Below are positions 50,570 through 59,228 of a stretch of 64,000 bases of DNA, in pieces. The stretch is taken from positions 186,001-250,000 of the forward strand of contig NZ_VNHM01000001.1 in the NCBI RefSeq assembly GCF_008124625.1, read 5' to 3'. The translations under genes and the position numbers were made by a program. The notes under the pieces are model-generated. The model had not been told where the DNA came from, made no database searches, and saw nothing but the letters and a program-made list of their open reading frames with translations. Source of the DNA: Desulfallas thermosapovorans DSM 6562. Lineage in GTDB: Bacteria > Bacillota > Desulfotomaculia > Desulfotomaculales > Desulfallaceae. Position 1 is the stretch's first letter. Every line of letters starts with the position of its first letter.

Positions 50570-52282
50570 TTATTTAATCCAAGCCGGTATAGTATTAAAG
50601 CTTATACCCCAAACCACCGGCAGATAATAGAGGGTAAGGGCTGTAATTGCTATAACCCCGAAAATGTTCAAAGCAAAACCCGCCCTGGCCATCTGGGGGA
50701 TAGTAACGTAACCGGTTCCGAATACCACCGCATTGGGCGGCGTAGCCACCGGCAGCATAAAGGCGTAAGAGCAAGCAATGGCTGCCGTAATCATCAAGGC
50801 ATAGGGGTGAATACCCATGGCTATACCCATGGAGGCCATCACCGGCATTAACATAGTGGCGGTTGCCGTGTTGGAGGTTACTTCGGTGAGGAAAATGGCC
50901 ATGGTGGTAACCGCCAGCACAATCACCAGCATGGAGGCACCTTCCAAACCGGTCAGCCTGGTGGCAATCCACTCGGCCAGACCGCTGCTTTTAAAGCCCC
51001 CGGCCAGGGAAATACCGCCACCAAAGAGCAGCAAGATCCCCCAGGGAATTTTCAAAGCGCTTTCCCAATCAAGTATGAACTGTCCCTTAGCCAGGTTCAC
51101 CGGCAGTAAAAACAGCAACACGGCCCCCAGAATACTGATAGTAGCATCATTTATCATGGGAATAAAATCTTTCAGTACGAATGAACTGGAGATCCATAAA
51201 AGAGCCACCAGAATAAATACTGAGGCCACCTGAGTTTCGGCTCTGCTTATGGGACCGAGTTTTTTAATTTCGTCATTAATAACTTTCATCCCACCCGGCA
51301 GTTCCTTAATCCTTACCGGGTAAGCCACAGTGGTCAAATACCACCAGGCGAAAATCAGGGTAACAGCGGCCAGGGGAATACCATAAGCCAGCCAGGAAGC
51401 AAAGGATATATCCTGGCCCCACATCTCCTTGGCTACACCTACAAAAATCCCATTGGGCGGGGTGCCGATAATGGTGGCCACACCGCCTATGGACGCCGCG
51501 TAAGCAATCCCCAGCATCAGGGCTGTACCAAAATTAAAACGTCCCAGCGAAGTATCAATATCCGAACCCTGTTGTTTTAATAAAAGTGCGACTTGAACAA
51601 TCACCGCCAGTCCAATGGGCATCATCATCATTGCGGTGGCTGTGTTGGAAATCCACATGGAAAGAAAGGCTGTGGCAACCATAAAACCCAGAATAATGGT
51701 TTTGGGACCGGTACCGACCAGTTTTATAATATTTAATGCAATACGGCGGTGCAAGTTCCAACGCTCCATAGCCGCGGCAATGAAAAATCCTCCCATAAAG
51801 AGAAACACCGTGCTATCACCATAGGATGCCGTGGTAGATTTAACATCCTGGACACCTAATAAAGGGAAAAGCACTATGGGTAAAAGTGAGGTGGCCGGGA
51901 TGGGAATGGCCTCGGTAATCCACCAGATGGCAATCCAGACCACAGCGGCCAGCACCAACTTGGCTACCGGCGGCATATCCGCAGGGGTCGGCATTATTAA
52001 CACCAGCAAAAATAAGACGGGACCAAGGATAAGGCCGATTTTTTGGGCCAGGTTATAGCCGCCCCCTCTTGAACCATTGTCTGAACCGCCACCGGAATTA
52101 CCGCGGCCCAGGGAATCCGTGCCTCCGGGGAGCACCTGCTCTGCAATTTTGCGCTCCTTTTCAGATAAATTACCGTTATCAGCCATAGCAGCCATATCAA
52201 AACGGATAAGCCTTTTGGTTTGCCTGCTGAGCTGCCACATATATTGCCAGAGGTTTTCCAAACCGGAAATTAAACTACTCAT
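50570..52282 (-). CDS. DASS (SLC13) family sodium:anion symporter
   Basis: Membrane transporter for dicarboxylates or related anions, possibly sulfate. The 570-residue protein has about 12 hydrophobic segments and the two SNT substrate/Na+ motifs: SNTATAMMMMPIGLAV and EVTSNTATATMLMPVMASM. It has an unusual hydrophilic N-terminal extension of about 80 residues with a Gly/Ser/Asn-rich linker. Downstream of a promoter at 52461-52489. Organic dicarboxylate uptake would fit an anaerobe that oxidises C4 acids, but the substrate is not readable. Confidence 0.92.
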   Translation of the reverse strand: MSSLISGLENLWQYMWQLSRQTKRLIRFDMAAMADNGNLSEKERKIAEQVLPGGTDSLGRGNSGGGSDNGSRGGGYNLAQKIGLILGPVLFLLVLIMPTPADMPPVAKLVLAAVVWIAIWWITEAIPIPATSLLPIVLFPLLGVQDVKSTTASYGDSTVFLFMGGFFIAAAMERWNLHRRIALNIIKLVGTGPKTIILGFMVATAFLSMWISNTATAMMMMPIGLAVIVQVALLLKQQGSDIDTSLGRFNFGTALMLGIAYAASIGGVATIIGTPPNGIFVGVAKEMWGQDISFASWLAYGIPLAAVTLIFAWWYLTTVAYPVRIKELPGGMKVINDEIKKLGPISRAETQVASVFILVALLWISSSFVLKDFIPMINDATISILGAVLLFLLPVNLAKGQFILDWESALKIPWGILLLFGGGISLAGGFKSSGLAEWIATRLTGLEGASMLVIVLAVTTMAIFLTEVTSNTATATMLMPVMASMGIAMGIHPYALMITAAIACSYAFMLPVATPPNAVVFGTGYVTIPQMARAGFALNIFGVIAITALTLYYLPVVWGISFNTIPAWIK

Positions 52283-52460
52283 AGAACCAGTAACTCCTTT
52301 TGATTAATTAATTGTACAGAATCGGACCGGTATGACTTAAACTTGTCCATTACCGGAGTATAAAGCTCTGCAGAGATTAATACCGCTTAGCCGGCGTCAT
52401 ATTTCGTATCTTTTTAATTAATTACCTATTCTAAAAATTAAGATTATTGCGCGCAAATTT

Positions 52461-52489
52461 ATGTTAGCATATTTGTCGAAAAAAAACAA
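52461..52489 (-). promoter_or_regulatory. candidate promoter of the DASS transporter
   Basis: On the minus strand TTGTTT (52489-52484), a 17-base spacer with T-rich start and TAACAT (52466-52461). The leader to the ATG is about 170 bases; the G/C-rich stretch around 52395-52315 could fold, but I recognise no riboswitch. Confidence 0.4.
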
Positions 52490-52555
52490 TTCTTAATTAT
52501 ATAAACAAATATAAGGTAATTAGTGGAACCCGGGGAAATTATAAGTTACTGATTG

Positions 52556-52846
52556 CTAAATATCTTTATCGCTTTCCTTGACCGCAAGCCCCAATAATAT
52601 TAAAAAAACTATACTGGTTATGTTATCCACCATTTTTACGTAATGTTCCTCATCAACGGGTGAAATTGCCGGCGATTGTTTAACATAATTAACCAGCAAT
52701 GCCTCCAGTGGTCCGGCGATAATAATAGCCAGGGCTATATAGAGGGGGACTATTTTCCCTTTTTTTAAGTAATTACACAAGGCAGTTACTACTACAGTGG
52801 ATCCCAGTAAATAATTTAATACTGTACAGGCCCTCAACATATCCAT
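52556..52846 (-). CDS. small membrane protein, 96 aa, unknown
   Basis: I do not recognise it. Three hydrophobic segments (about residues 8-25, 32-52 and 72-88) with short loops; one loop is PAISPVDEEHYVKM. The start MDMLRACTV has an AGGGAT site upstream. It lies upstream of the DASS gene on the same strand, about 270 bases away. Composition and phase look coding, but family support is lacking. Confidence 0.55.
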   Translation of the reverse strand: MDMLRACTVLNYLLGSTVVVTALCNYLKKGKIVPLYIALAIIIAGPLEALLVNYVKQSPAISPVDEEHYVKMVDNITSIVFLILLGLAVKESDKDI

Positions 52847-52877
52847 ATCCCTGCGCTCCCACCTTACAAATTGGGTT

Positions 52878-53075
52878 ATGAATTATCATATTCTTTTACG
52901 CATGAATATGTTAGAACATTTACAAAGCATGGAAATCTCCAAATCCAATATGCAATCCGTAAACTATCAAAAATTTGCGGATAATAAAACTTATCAAAAG
53001 CTAACACAGCAAGTTTCCGGGACAGCAATGACAAAAGGGAATACCAGTGAAGGCAAAATCGAATTGATGATATAA
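52878..53075 (+). CDS. doubtful small ORF, 65 aa
   Basis: An open frame with polar composition (MNYHILLRMNMLEHLQ...) in the gap before the sulfite-reductase cluster. No ribosome-binding site is visible upstream of either ATG. Its composition is protein-like but gives no family hint. It may be non-coding sequence. Confidence 0.22.
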   Translation: MNYHILLRMNMLEHLQSMEISKSNMQSVNYQKFADNKTYQKLTQQVSGTAMTKGNTSEGKIELMI

Positions 53076-53120
53076 AAAGCCGTTGATGAAATTTTAGCCT
53101 TATTGTCCGGGTTTTTGCTT

Positions 53121-53143
53121 TATAATACTGTTATAATAACAGT
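53121..53143 (+). promoter_or_regulatory. -10 element and palindromic operator upstream of reductase cluster
   Basis: TATAAT at 53121-53126 is followed at once by the perfect palindrome ACTGTTATAATAACAGT (8-bp arms, one central base, 53127-53143), which itself contains a second TATAAT. It lies 34 bases before the start codon. No good -35 is present. The arrangement suits repression or a regulator-dependent promoter; the regulator is not identifiable. Confidence 0.5.
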
Positions 53144-53176
53144 GAATTAGACAATCAATTCATTGGGGTGAAACAG

Positions 53177-53905
53177 TTGGGAAAAGCGTATTTCAAACAA
53201 AGCTGCGGTCTCATTGCCATTAACATTGTGGCCGCCTGCGGGGTATTTACTCCGGACCAGTTTGCCGGTCTGGGTAAAGCAGCTCAGGACTGTGATGTTT
53301 TTCGGCTTAAGCTCACCACCAGACAAACAGTGGTTGCTGTTTTAGATGAACAAAGGGTATCCCAATTGGAACAACGAGTTAACGACCTGGGGCTCCATGT
53401 ATCCCCATACGGTGGGGCCGTAAGAGCAGTAAAAGCTTGTGCCGGCAACGCAGCCCTCTGTCCCAGGGCGCTGGGGGATGCCCTGGACCTGGGCATTGCC
53501 ATCCAGGAAAAATATCTCGGACAGGATGTCCCAAAGGACGTAAAGATTGCCGTGGCAGGTTGCCCCCGGGGCTGTACCGACCCGCTGTGCGCCGATTTTG
53601 GCGTTGTTGCCCGGGGTGCTGATGCCTTCGATGTTTTTCTGGGCGGGCGCGGCGGCGGCAGTAAACCCGTGCACGGTCAATTGCTGGCGGGCAAAGTATG
53701 TAAGGAAGAAGTGTTTAAACTGCTTGACCATGTATTGGAACGGTACAGGGCAATGGGTCTATCCAAAGAACGGCTGGCCAGAACCATCGCCCGGCTGGGG
53801 CCGGAACCCTTCCACCCCCCTGCGGGCTTATTGTCAGGTAGTAAAGAGCAAGGCTCGGCGGACCGGGAGTTTCTGTCTTTTCTTGAAGGGAAGGGGGAAC
53901 AGTAG
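53177..53905 (+). CDS. small siroheme/4Fe-4S nitrite-sulfite reductase-type protein
   Basis: The 242-residue protein has an N-terminal ferredoxin-like half domain (DVFRLKLTTRQTVVAV near residues 40-55). The 4Fe-4S/siroheme domain follows, with VKACAGNAALCPRALG and AVAGCPRGCTDPLC. The second motif is the normal C-x3-C, but the first is C-x6-C rather than the usual C-x5-C. It is about half the size of standard reductases and similar to the low-mass assimilatory-type sulfite reductases of sulfate reducers. The TTG at 53177 lies behind GGGGTG. It is not DsrA or DsrB. Confidence 0.8.
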   Translation: MGKAYFKQSCGLIAINIVAACGVFTPDQFAGLGKAAQDCDVFRLKLTTRQTVVAVLDEQRVSQLEQRVNDLGLHVSPYGGAVRAVKACAGNAALCPRALGDALDLGIAIQEKYLGQDVPKDVKIAVAGCPRGCTDPLCADFGVVARGADAFDVFLGGRGGGSKPVHGQLLAGKVCKEEVFKLLDHVLERYRAMGLSKERLARTIARLGPEPFHPPAGLLSGSKEQGSADREFLSFLEGKGEQ

Positions 53906-54360
53906 TGGTTGATATCAGAACTTCAGACTTGGTGGATATTGACGCCATGATCAGCCCGCTGCAAAAAATATGCGCTGACTGCGACCTTTACCAGACTGAT
54001 CAGTGCAGACCCGCAGCGTGTATGGTGGGGTTTGCCCTGCGGTCTCTGCAGTTTGCCAAACAAAAGGGTATATTGGATATCCCCGGAGCGTTAAATCATA
54101 TTCCCGGGACTGACCTGAAGCATTACTTTGTGGAGAATATCATACCGGCGCTGGCCGAAACCTGCCGGCAATGCCGGGAATGCCAGGACAATCACTCACC
54201 GGATTGTGTCATCGCATTAACCCGTACTTGTCTTGAAAACACCATACTGGAAGAAAATATCCCCTATCCCGGCAGTATTTTTATGTATCTGACCCTGTTA
54301 AAAAAACAAGATCCGGACGTAGCGAAAATGTTAGCCGGAGAACTGCAAAAGGGCAATTAA
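53905..54360 (+). CDS. cysteine-rich protein coupled to the reductase, unknown
   Basis: The 151-residue protein has two Cys clusters: CADCDLYQTDQCRPAAC (residues about 23-39) and CRQCRECQDNHSPDC (about 87-101), plus a third Cys further on. The spacing suggests two metal or Fe-S centres, but it is not a canonical ferredoxin. The GTG start overlaps the reductase stop (TAGTG), so translation is coupled. No signal peptide or membrane segment. I do not recognise a family; an electron carrier or assembly partner of the reductase is a reasonable inference. Confidence 0.8.
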   Translation: MVDIRTSDLVDIDAMISPLQKICADCDLYQTDQCRPAACMVGFALRSLQFAKQKGILDIPGALNHIPGTDLKHYFVENIIPALAETCRQCRECQDNHSPDCVIALTRTCLENTILEENIPYPGSIFMYLTLLKKQDPDVAKMLAGELQKGN

Positions 54361-54385
54361 ACCTTTTCATAAGGAGGAATTTATT

Positions 54386-54733
54386 ATGTATGTGGAAAGC
54401 GCCCAGAACATTAAGAAAATAAGTGTCAACGCCCCGGGGGCATTGAACGTCATCAAGCAATCACTGGTGGGTCCGGCTCAAGGCTGGGAAGGATGGGTGA
54501 TGCGCCTGTTCACAGTTGCCCCTGGCGGACAAACCCCCCGTCACTCCCATTCCTGGCCGCACATCAACTATATTGTATCCGGTGAGGGGACTGTTTACCT
54601 AAACGGCCGGGAGCAAAACGTGCAACCAGGTTATTCGGCCTACGTCCCCGGTGGTGCCGAACACCAATTTATTAACCGCGGGCAGCAGGATTTTGTTTTT
54701 ATTTGCATTGTACCGGAAGAGGGAGACGTTTAA
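54386..54733 (+). CDS. cupin-domain protein
   Basis: The 115-residue single-domain beta-barrel protein has the cupin motif 1 PRHSHSWPHINYIVSGEG (His in HSHSWPH) and motif 2 PGYSAYVPGGAEHQFINRG with the C-terminal His. These four or so residues would bind one metal. The start ATG (MYVESAQNI) has AAGGAGG upstream. It follows the Cys-rich gene by 25 bp in the same direction, completing a three-gene cluster. Substrate unknown; such cupins can be small-molecule sensors, isomerases or dioxygenases. Confidence 0.88.
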   Translation: MYVESAQNIKKISVNAPGALNVIKQSLVGPAQGWEGWVMRLFTVAPGGQTPRHSHSWPHINYIVSGEGTVYLNGREQNVQPGYSAYVPGGAEHQFINRGQQDFVFICIVPEEGDV

Positions 54734-54776
54734 TAAATCAACCGGGCAAGCCGGTAGTTAAGGCCACTGCAATGAT

Positions 54777-55532
54777 TTAGTCTTCCGGTGGGTAGCGATA
54801 GTGGCCAATTATTTCCCACCTGGTCAGGCAATCCTCTTCCCGGGATATACCGGCATTGTGAATAACCAGCGGTAACCCCTGTTTATTTTTGCGGTCGCTG
54901 ATGATACCACAGTGCTCCAGCCCGTTGGGAAAACGCCAGTAAACCACGTCGCCCCACTGCCAGGTCGGTAAATATTCTTCTTCCGCCGAAAGCGGTAGCG
55001 AACGCCCGAATCTATTAAAAAAGGCCATCTGGTTGGGTACCCGGCGATGATCAATGTTGGTATCCGGTCCCTGCAGACCCCAGTTTTGCGGATACAGTTC
55101 AAAATGCTGCTGCATGTCTTCGTGTATAAGTTGCTGTAAATCAATTCCCCCTTTACGGAAAGCCCGTACCACCACATCGGTGCAGGCCCCAACAGCAGGT
55201 GGAACATCACCGCCCGGGTAGGTTATATTTCGATAGCTGGCGTCGTAGGTCACTCCCCTGGCCACTTCCTCCCGGGCACCGATGACCACCCAATCATAAA
55301 CATTTCGTTGTTCAGGCGGTATTTTTTCCACCGGTGAAGGAACCGTCAGCTCAGTTAACGACATACCCGCATTCCCCTGCCCGTCGAACTCTGTACCACC
55401 ACAACCGGCGGCCAAAACAACAAGCAACATTAACACCAGGCTCACCCCGGCGGGAATAGCAACCTTTGTTATTACCGCCACACTAATCGCCCGGAAAAAT
55501 AAATGTCTTTGTTTTTTGCCCCTGATAATCAT
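54777..55532 (-). CDS. DUF1287 family lipoprotein
   Basis: The 251-residue protein has a hydrophobic N-terminal segment (residues 18-42) ending in the lipobox LAAGC, and then the DUF1287 domain. This NlpC/P60-like fold has ARGVTYDASYRNITYPGGDVPP (in part, GVTYDASY), GACTDVVVRAFR with the probable active Cys, and a C-terminal GLEHCGIISD with His. A cell-wall hydrolase or binding role is inferred. It converges with the cupin gene, separated by 43 bp. Confidence 0.85.
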   Translation of the reverse strand: MIIRGKKQRHLFFRAISVAVITKVAIPAGVSLVLMLLVVLAAGCGGTEFDGQGNAGMSLTELTVPSPVEKIPPEQRNVYDWVVIGAREEVARGVTYDASYRNITYPGGDVPPAVGACTDVVVRAFRKGGIDLQQLIHEDMQQHFELYPQNWGLQGPDTNIDHRRVPNQMAFFNRFGRSLPLSAEEEYLPTWQWGDVVYWRFPNGLEHCGIISDRKNKQGLPLVIHNAGISREEDCLTRWEIIGHYRYPPED

Positions 55533-55761
55533 CCCGACCTCCTGATTTTTATTATATCTTCCGTATTAAAGGTAGGGTTATTTGTTGCAAAAACCAACCA
55601 TAAACCCTAAAATTAGTAAAATAACCTTCCTGCAGCCATTTCTACACCTATTTATTACGTTTCATTGTACCAAATTGAATTACGGATATGTTATAATTTT
55701 GGAAGGTTACTACAGGAGGTGAATTGTTTTATCAATTAATAAAACGGGGAGGGATAGATTA

Positions 55762-57135
55762 TTGTTTAGGAAAACGATGCGCCGGGCAACAATTTTAGCA
55801 CTGGTACTGGTATTCGCATTATGTTTTTCCGCTTATGCTGCTGACAGTTCCGATTTATTAAATGTATTGCCGGGGGAACCGGGTGATACTTTAACCAGGT
55901 CTGAATTCGGTGCCATGCTGGTTAAAGCCGCCAACTTACAACCCGCAGAAAAGTCAGTTCCGTTGCCCGGCGATGTAAAAGCCGAAGCCTGGTATGCGAG
56001 CAGCATGCAAACTCTTTTATCCACGGGTATATTAAGGGGTTTTGGCGATGGTACAGTTAAACCCGACCAACCCATATCCCAGGCCGAGGCTGTAGCCATG
56101 GTAGCCAGGACACTGGGGCTGCCCCAGGAAGTACCGGCCAGGGAAGCAAACCAACTACCTATTACCGGCAACCACTGGGCATTTAATAATTATAGCTGGA
56201 TGGTCAGCGAAGGCTTGTTGACCCGGGTGGACGCCCAAAAAGTTTTAACCCCTGAGGAAGGTGCCGATTTGCTCACCCATGTCTTCGGCACAGCTGAAAA
56301 GTGCAAGGAAATCACTGATAAAATGGAAGCTGCCAATCAGAGCATCACCAGCACGCGCATGTCCGGAGAAATGGATATGCAAATGAATATGCGACAGGTT
56401 GGAGATAACCGGGACATGCCATCCAGCGTTAGCACCACCGTATACATGGATGCTGAACTGGTTATGGACCAGGGCCTGCATATGGTTATGGAAACCTTCA
56501 TATCTGCAGGCGAAAACCTGCCCGCTGAGTCCATAACCATGGAACAGTATATCACCCGTGACGGCATGTTCATGAGCATGCAGGATCCAGAAACCAAGGA
56601 GATTACCTGGACAAGAATACCCGATACAGCATTTCCCAATATCATGGAATTACTTAAACAGCAAACCAATCCGCTACCGGAAGAGCTCAAGAACATGTTC
56701 CACTACCGGTATTTAGGTGAAGAAAAACTGGCCGGCCAGGAAGTATATAAACTGGCTTATTACGGCGAAATCAAAGACCTGGCCAAAATGATTGCCGCCC
56801 TTGGCCAACTGGGCGGCGGCCAATTACAACAAACCCTGGATCAAGCCCAGGGCATGTTGCAATCAATTTCTTACGCGGGAACCATGTACGTGAACAAAGA
56901 AACCTATTTACCCGTAAGCGCCAGCAATTATTCCATCGTCACCTATGCCGGTGAGTTTCAAGGACAGCCTGTGCCCATCGACACCATGCAGGTTTGTTAT
57001 GAATTCAGCTACAGTGATTACAACGCCCCAATGGACATAGTGGTGCCCCAGGAAGCCCTCAATGCCGAGGAATTTCCTTTAACTGCGCCTGAAATTGAAA
57101 GCACTGAAACTGTACAACCGGCTGCTGAGCAATAA
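55762..57135 (+). CDS. S-layer homology domain protein with lipoprotein-like C-terminal domain
   Basis: Secreted surface protein of 457 residues. A signal peptide (RRATILALVLVFALCFSAYA) is followed by SLH modules from about residue 40 to 175: a partial one with LTRSEFGAMLVKAAN, then RGFGDGTVKPDQPISQAEAVAMVARTLG (in part), and WMVSEGLLTRVD. The C-terminal 250 residues are beta-rich with repeated Met (GEMDMQMNMRQ) and resemble LppX/DUF6612-type binding folds (inference). TTG start at 55762 with GGGGAGGG upstream. Anchoring would be by the SLH modules to secondary wall polymers. Confidence 0.8.
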   Translation: MFRKTMRRATILALVLVFALCFSAYAADSSDLLNVLPGEPGDTLTRSEFGAMLVKAANLQPAEKSVPLPGDVKAEAWYASSMQTLLSTGILRGFGDGTVKPDQPISQAEAVAMVARTLGLPQEVPAREANQLPITGNHWAFNNYSWMVSEGLLTRVDAQKVLTPEEGADLLTHVFGTAEKCKEITDKMEAANQSITSTRMSGEMDMQMNMRQVGDNRDMPSSVSTTVYMDAELVMDQGLHMVMETFISAGENLPAESITMEQYITRDGMFMSMQDPETKEITWTRIPDTAFPNIMELLKQQTNPLPEELKNMFHYRYLGEEKLAGQEVYKLAYYGEIKDLAKMIAALGQLGGGQLQQTLDQAQGMLQSISYAGTMYVNKETYLPVSASNYSIVTYAGEFQGQPVPIDTMQVCYEFSYSDYNAPMDIVVPQEALNAEEFPLTAPEIESTETVQPAAEQ

Positions 57136-57441
57136 TTAAAACCTGAACAAAGTGCCAGCATTAGATTAATGATTATGCGTAATTCGCACCAGGTGCAGTC
57201 CATTAAATGCCCTTTCATTGAAGCCCTTTACCCATCCAGCAGGGAAAGGGCTTCAATTTTATGGAACACTGATGATTTAAACATGTTGGAGGTGACCAAA
57301 ATATTAACCATGCCACCCAACCACGGGATTGGGAAACAATAGCAACACCGGGATGAATTCCGAAAGGCCAAACCGGCCTTCCGGAATATCCCTGAAGGTG
57401 ACATCCCCCGCTACCTTTGCAACTTTACACACCCGTGGCAA
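57136..57441. other. 306-base non-coding region between the SLH gene and pyrF
   Basis: Holds the SLH-gene terminator (57217-57260) and a second hairpin at 57357-57387 (stems ATTCCG/CGGAAT and AAGGCC/GGCCTT) with no T-run. The latter may mark the end of the convergent pyrimidine transcript, but nothing proves it. No coding frame is credible. Confidence 0.5.
57217..57260 (+). terminator. intrinsic terminator after the SLH-domain gene
   Basis: A 13-bp perfect stem ATTGAAGCCCTTT/AAAGGGCTTCAAT (57217-57229 with 57245-57257) followed by TTTTA, about 80 bases after the stop codon. Confidence 0.75.
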
Positions 57442-58158
57442 TTAGTTTATTTCATCGAGAATATTTTTAATTGCGGCAATCCGGTCCGCCGCCCCGGTTA
57501 CCGGGCGGCCCACCACCAGGTGACTGGCGCCCGCCTTTATAGCCTCTCCCGGTGTCATAACCCGGCGCTGGTCGCCCAGCTGTGCCCCGGCGGGACGTAT
57601 GCCGGGGGTAATAATTTTAAATTCGGGGCCGCAGGCATCCCGCACCAGCGTTATTTCCCGGGGCGAGCAAACCACCCCGTCCAACCCCGATTTTTGGGCC
57701 AGTAAAGCCCAGGCCCGCACCCGGTCTGCAATTTCCCCCGAAAAGCCAATTTCCTGCTGGTAAGTTTCCCGGTCAATACTGGTGAGCACCGTCACCGCCA
57801 CCACCAGCGGAGCCGGCATACCCAGCCGGTGGGCCTCCTCCCGGGCCGCTGCGCCTGCGGCCTGCAGCATGGCACTACCCCCCGCAGCGTGCACATTGAT
57901 TATGGAGGCCCCGGAACGCACCAGCACCCGGGCTGCCCGGCCCACGGTGTTGGGTATATCGTGCAGCTTCAGGTCCAGAAAAACCTTTGCCCCCGCAGCC
58001 ACTATTTCCTGGACAATACCAATTCCAGCAGCGTAAAATAACTCCATACCCACTTTAAAAAACCCCACATGCCCGGCCAGTTCACTCACCAGTTCAAGAG
58101 CCTTGGCCCGGCTGTCCACATCCAGGGCCACGATTAATTGATCCTTTGACAAACCCAT
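57442..58158 (-). CDS. pyrF: orotidine 5'-phosphate decarboxylase
   Basis: Decarboxylates OMP to UMP, the last step of de novo pyrimidine synthesis. The 238-residue TIM barrel has LIVALDVDSRAKAL at the N-terminus, the catalytic KxxDxK-type set VFLDLKLHDIPNTVGRA near residues 60-76, and the phosphate-binding ITPGIRPAG and VVGRPVTGA blocks. ATG with GAGGAGTG upstream. It follows pyrD by about 146 bases. pyrE is not adjacent within the window, so orotate phosphoribosyltransferase lies elsewhere. Confidence 0.95.
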   Translation of the reverse strand: MGLSKDQLIVALDVDSRAKALELVSELAGHVGFFKVGMELFYAAGIGIVQEIVAAGAKVFLDLKLHDIPNTVGRAARVLVRSGASIINVHAAGGSAMLQAAGAAAREEAHRLGMPAPLVVAVTVLTSIDRETYQQEIGFSGEIADRVRAWALLAQKSGLDGVVCSPREITLVRDACGPEFKIITPGIRPAGAQLGDQRRVMTPGEAIKAGASHLVVGRPVTGAADRIAAIKNILDEIN

Positions 58159-58304
58159 TTCACTCCTCGCTGGTCATACATAAACCCGTTGTATACCCAA
58201 AGCCTTGCAAAGTAGCTATAGTAACACCCAACGCCCCGTCGCAACGCAGCTTAAAACTCTCCGGTGTAATACAACACCCGGGATGCCTTCAATTACCCCG
58301 GTCT

Positions 58305-59228
58305 TCAGCAAGACCCGCCATCGCGCTGGGCTAAACCTACCAGCTCATTTATATCTGTAAAGCCGTGATTCTGCATATATTGTTCAATCCCCTCCACCAC
58401 ATCCAGTGTAGCCCGGGGGTTGACAAAATTGCCGGTGCCCACCGCCACCGCTGTGGCCCCGGCCAGAATAAACTCCAGGGCATCTCGGGCGGTCATAATG
58501 CCCCCCATGCCCAGTATGGGCAGGGCCACCGCCCGGTACACCTGCCAAACCGCCCGCACCGCCACCGGTCGCACGGCGGGGCCGCTAAGCCCGCCGGTGA
58601 CATTGCCCAGCACGGGCCTGCGCCTGTCCACATCAATGGCCATACCCAGCAGGGTATTAATCATGGACAAAGCGTCGGCACCAGCTTCAGCCACCGCCTC
58701 AGCCATGGCCACCATATCCGTCACGTTGGGGGACAATTTAATAATTACAGGCAAACCCGTGGACCCCTTGACGGCCCGGGTCACCTCGGCCGCCGTGCGG
58801 GGATCGCTGCCAAACTGGATGCCTCCTTTTTTCACATTGGGGCAGGAAATATTTACCTCCAACCCCGCCACCCCGGGCACGCCGTCCAGCCGGCGAGCCA
58901 CCCGGGCGTAATCCTCCAACGTATCCCCGGCAATGTTCACTATCACCGGCACCCCAAGCCCGGCCAGGCGGGGCATGATTTCTTCGGCCACCTGTTCCAC
59001 ACCCGGGTTCTGGAGACCGATGGCATTGAGCATCCCCGAAGGGGTTTCCACAATGCGCGGCGGCGGGTTGCCCAACCGGGGTTTAAGGGTGGTACCCTTG
59101 ACGGTGATCGCCCCCAGCCGCTGCAGGTCAACATAGTCCTGGTATTCCAGGCCAAATCCAAACGTGCCGGAAGCCGTGGTTACAGGGTTTTTCATGGCTA
59201 TACCGCCCAGATTTACCGCAGTGTTCAT
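58305..59228 (-). CDS. pyrD: dihydroorotate dehydrogenase B, catalytic subunit (PyrDB)
   Basis: FMN enzyme that oxidises dihydroorotate; in the B type, electrons pass through PyrK to NAD+. The 307-residue barrel has [14 protein letters not shown], the catalytic Cys in [23 protein letters not shown], and the FMN-binding [20 protein letters not shown] (in part, GMGGIMTA) near the C-terminus. The start ATG overlaps the pyrK stop codon (TAATG), so the two subunits are coupled. Confidence 0.95.
   Translation of the reverse strand: MNTAVNLGGIAMKNPVTTASGTFGFGLEYQDYVDLQRLGAITVKGTTLKPRLGNPPPRIVETPSGMLNAIGLQNPGVEQVAEEIMPRLAGLGVPVIVNIAGDTLEDYARVARRLDGVPGVAGLEVNISCPNVKKGGIQFGSDPRTAAEVTRAVKGSTGLPVIIKLSPNVTDMVAMAEAVAEAGADALSMINTLLGMAIDVDRRRPVLGNVTGGLSGPAVRPVAVRAVWQVYRAVALPILGMGGIMTARDALEFILAGATAVAVGTGNFVNPRATLDVVEGIEQYMQNHGFTDINELVGLAQRDGGSC

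Noticed and set aside
57357-57387. Hairpin as terminator of the pyrimidine operon
   Set aside because: A good stem is present, but no T-run follows on the minus strand.
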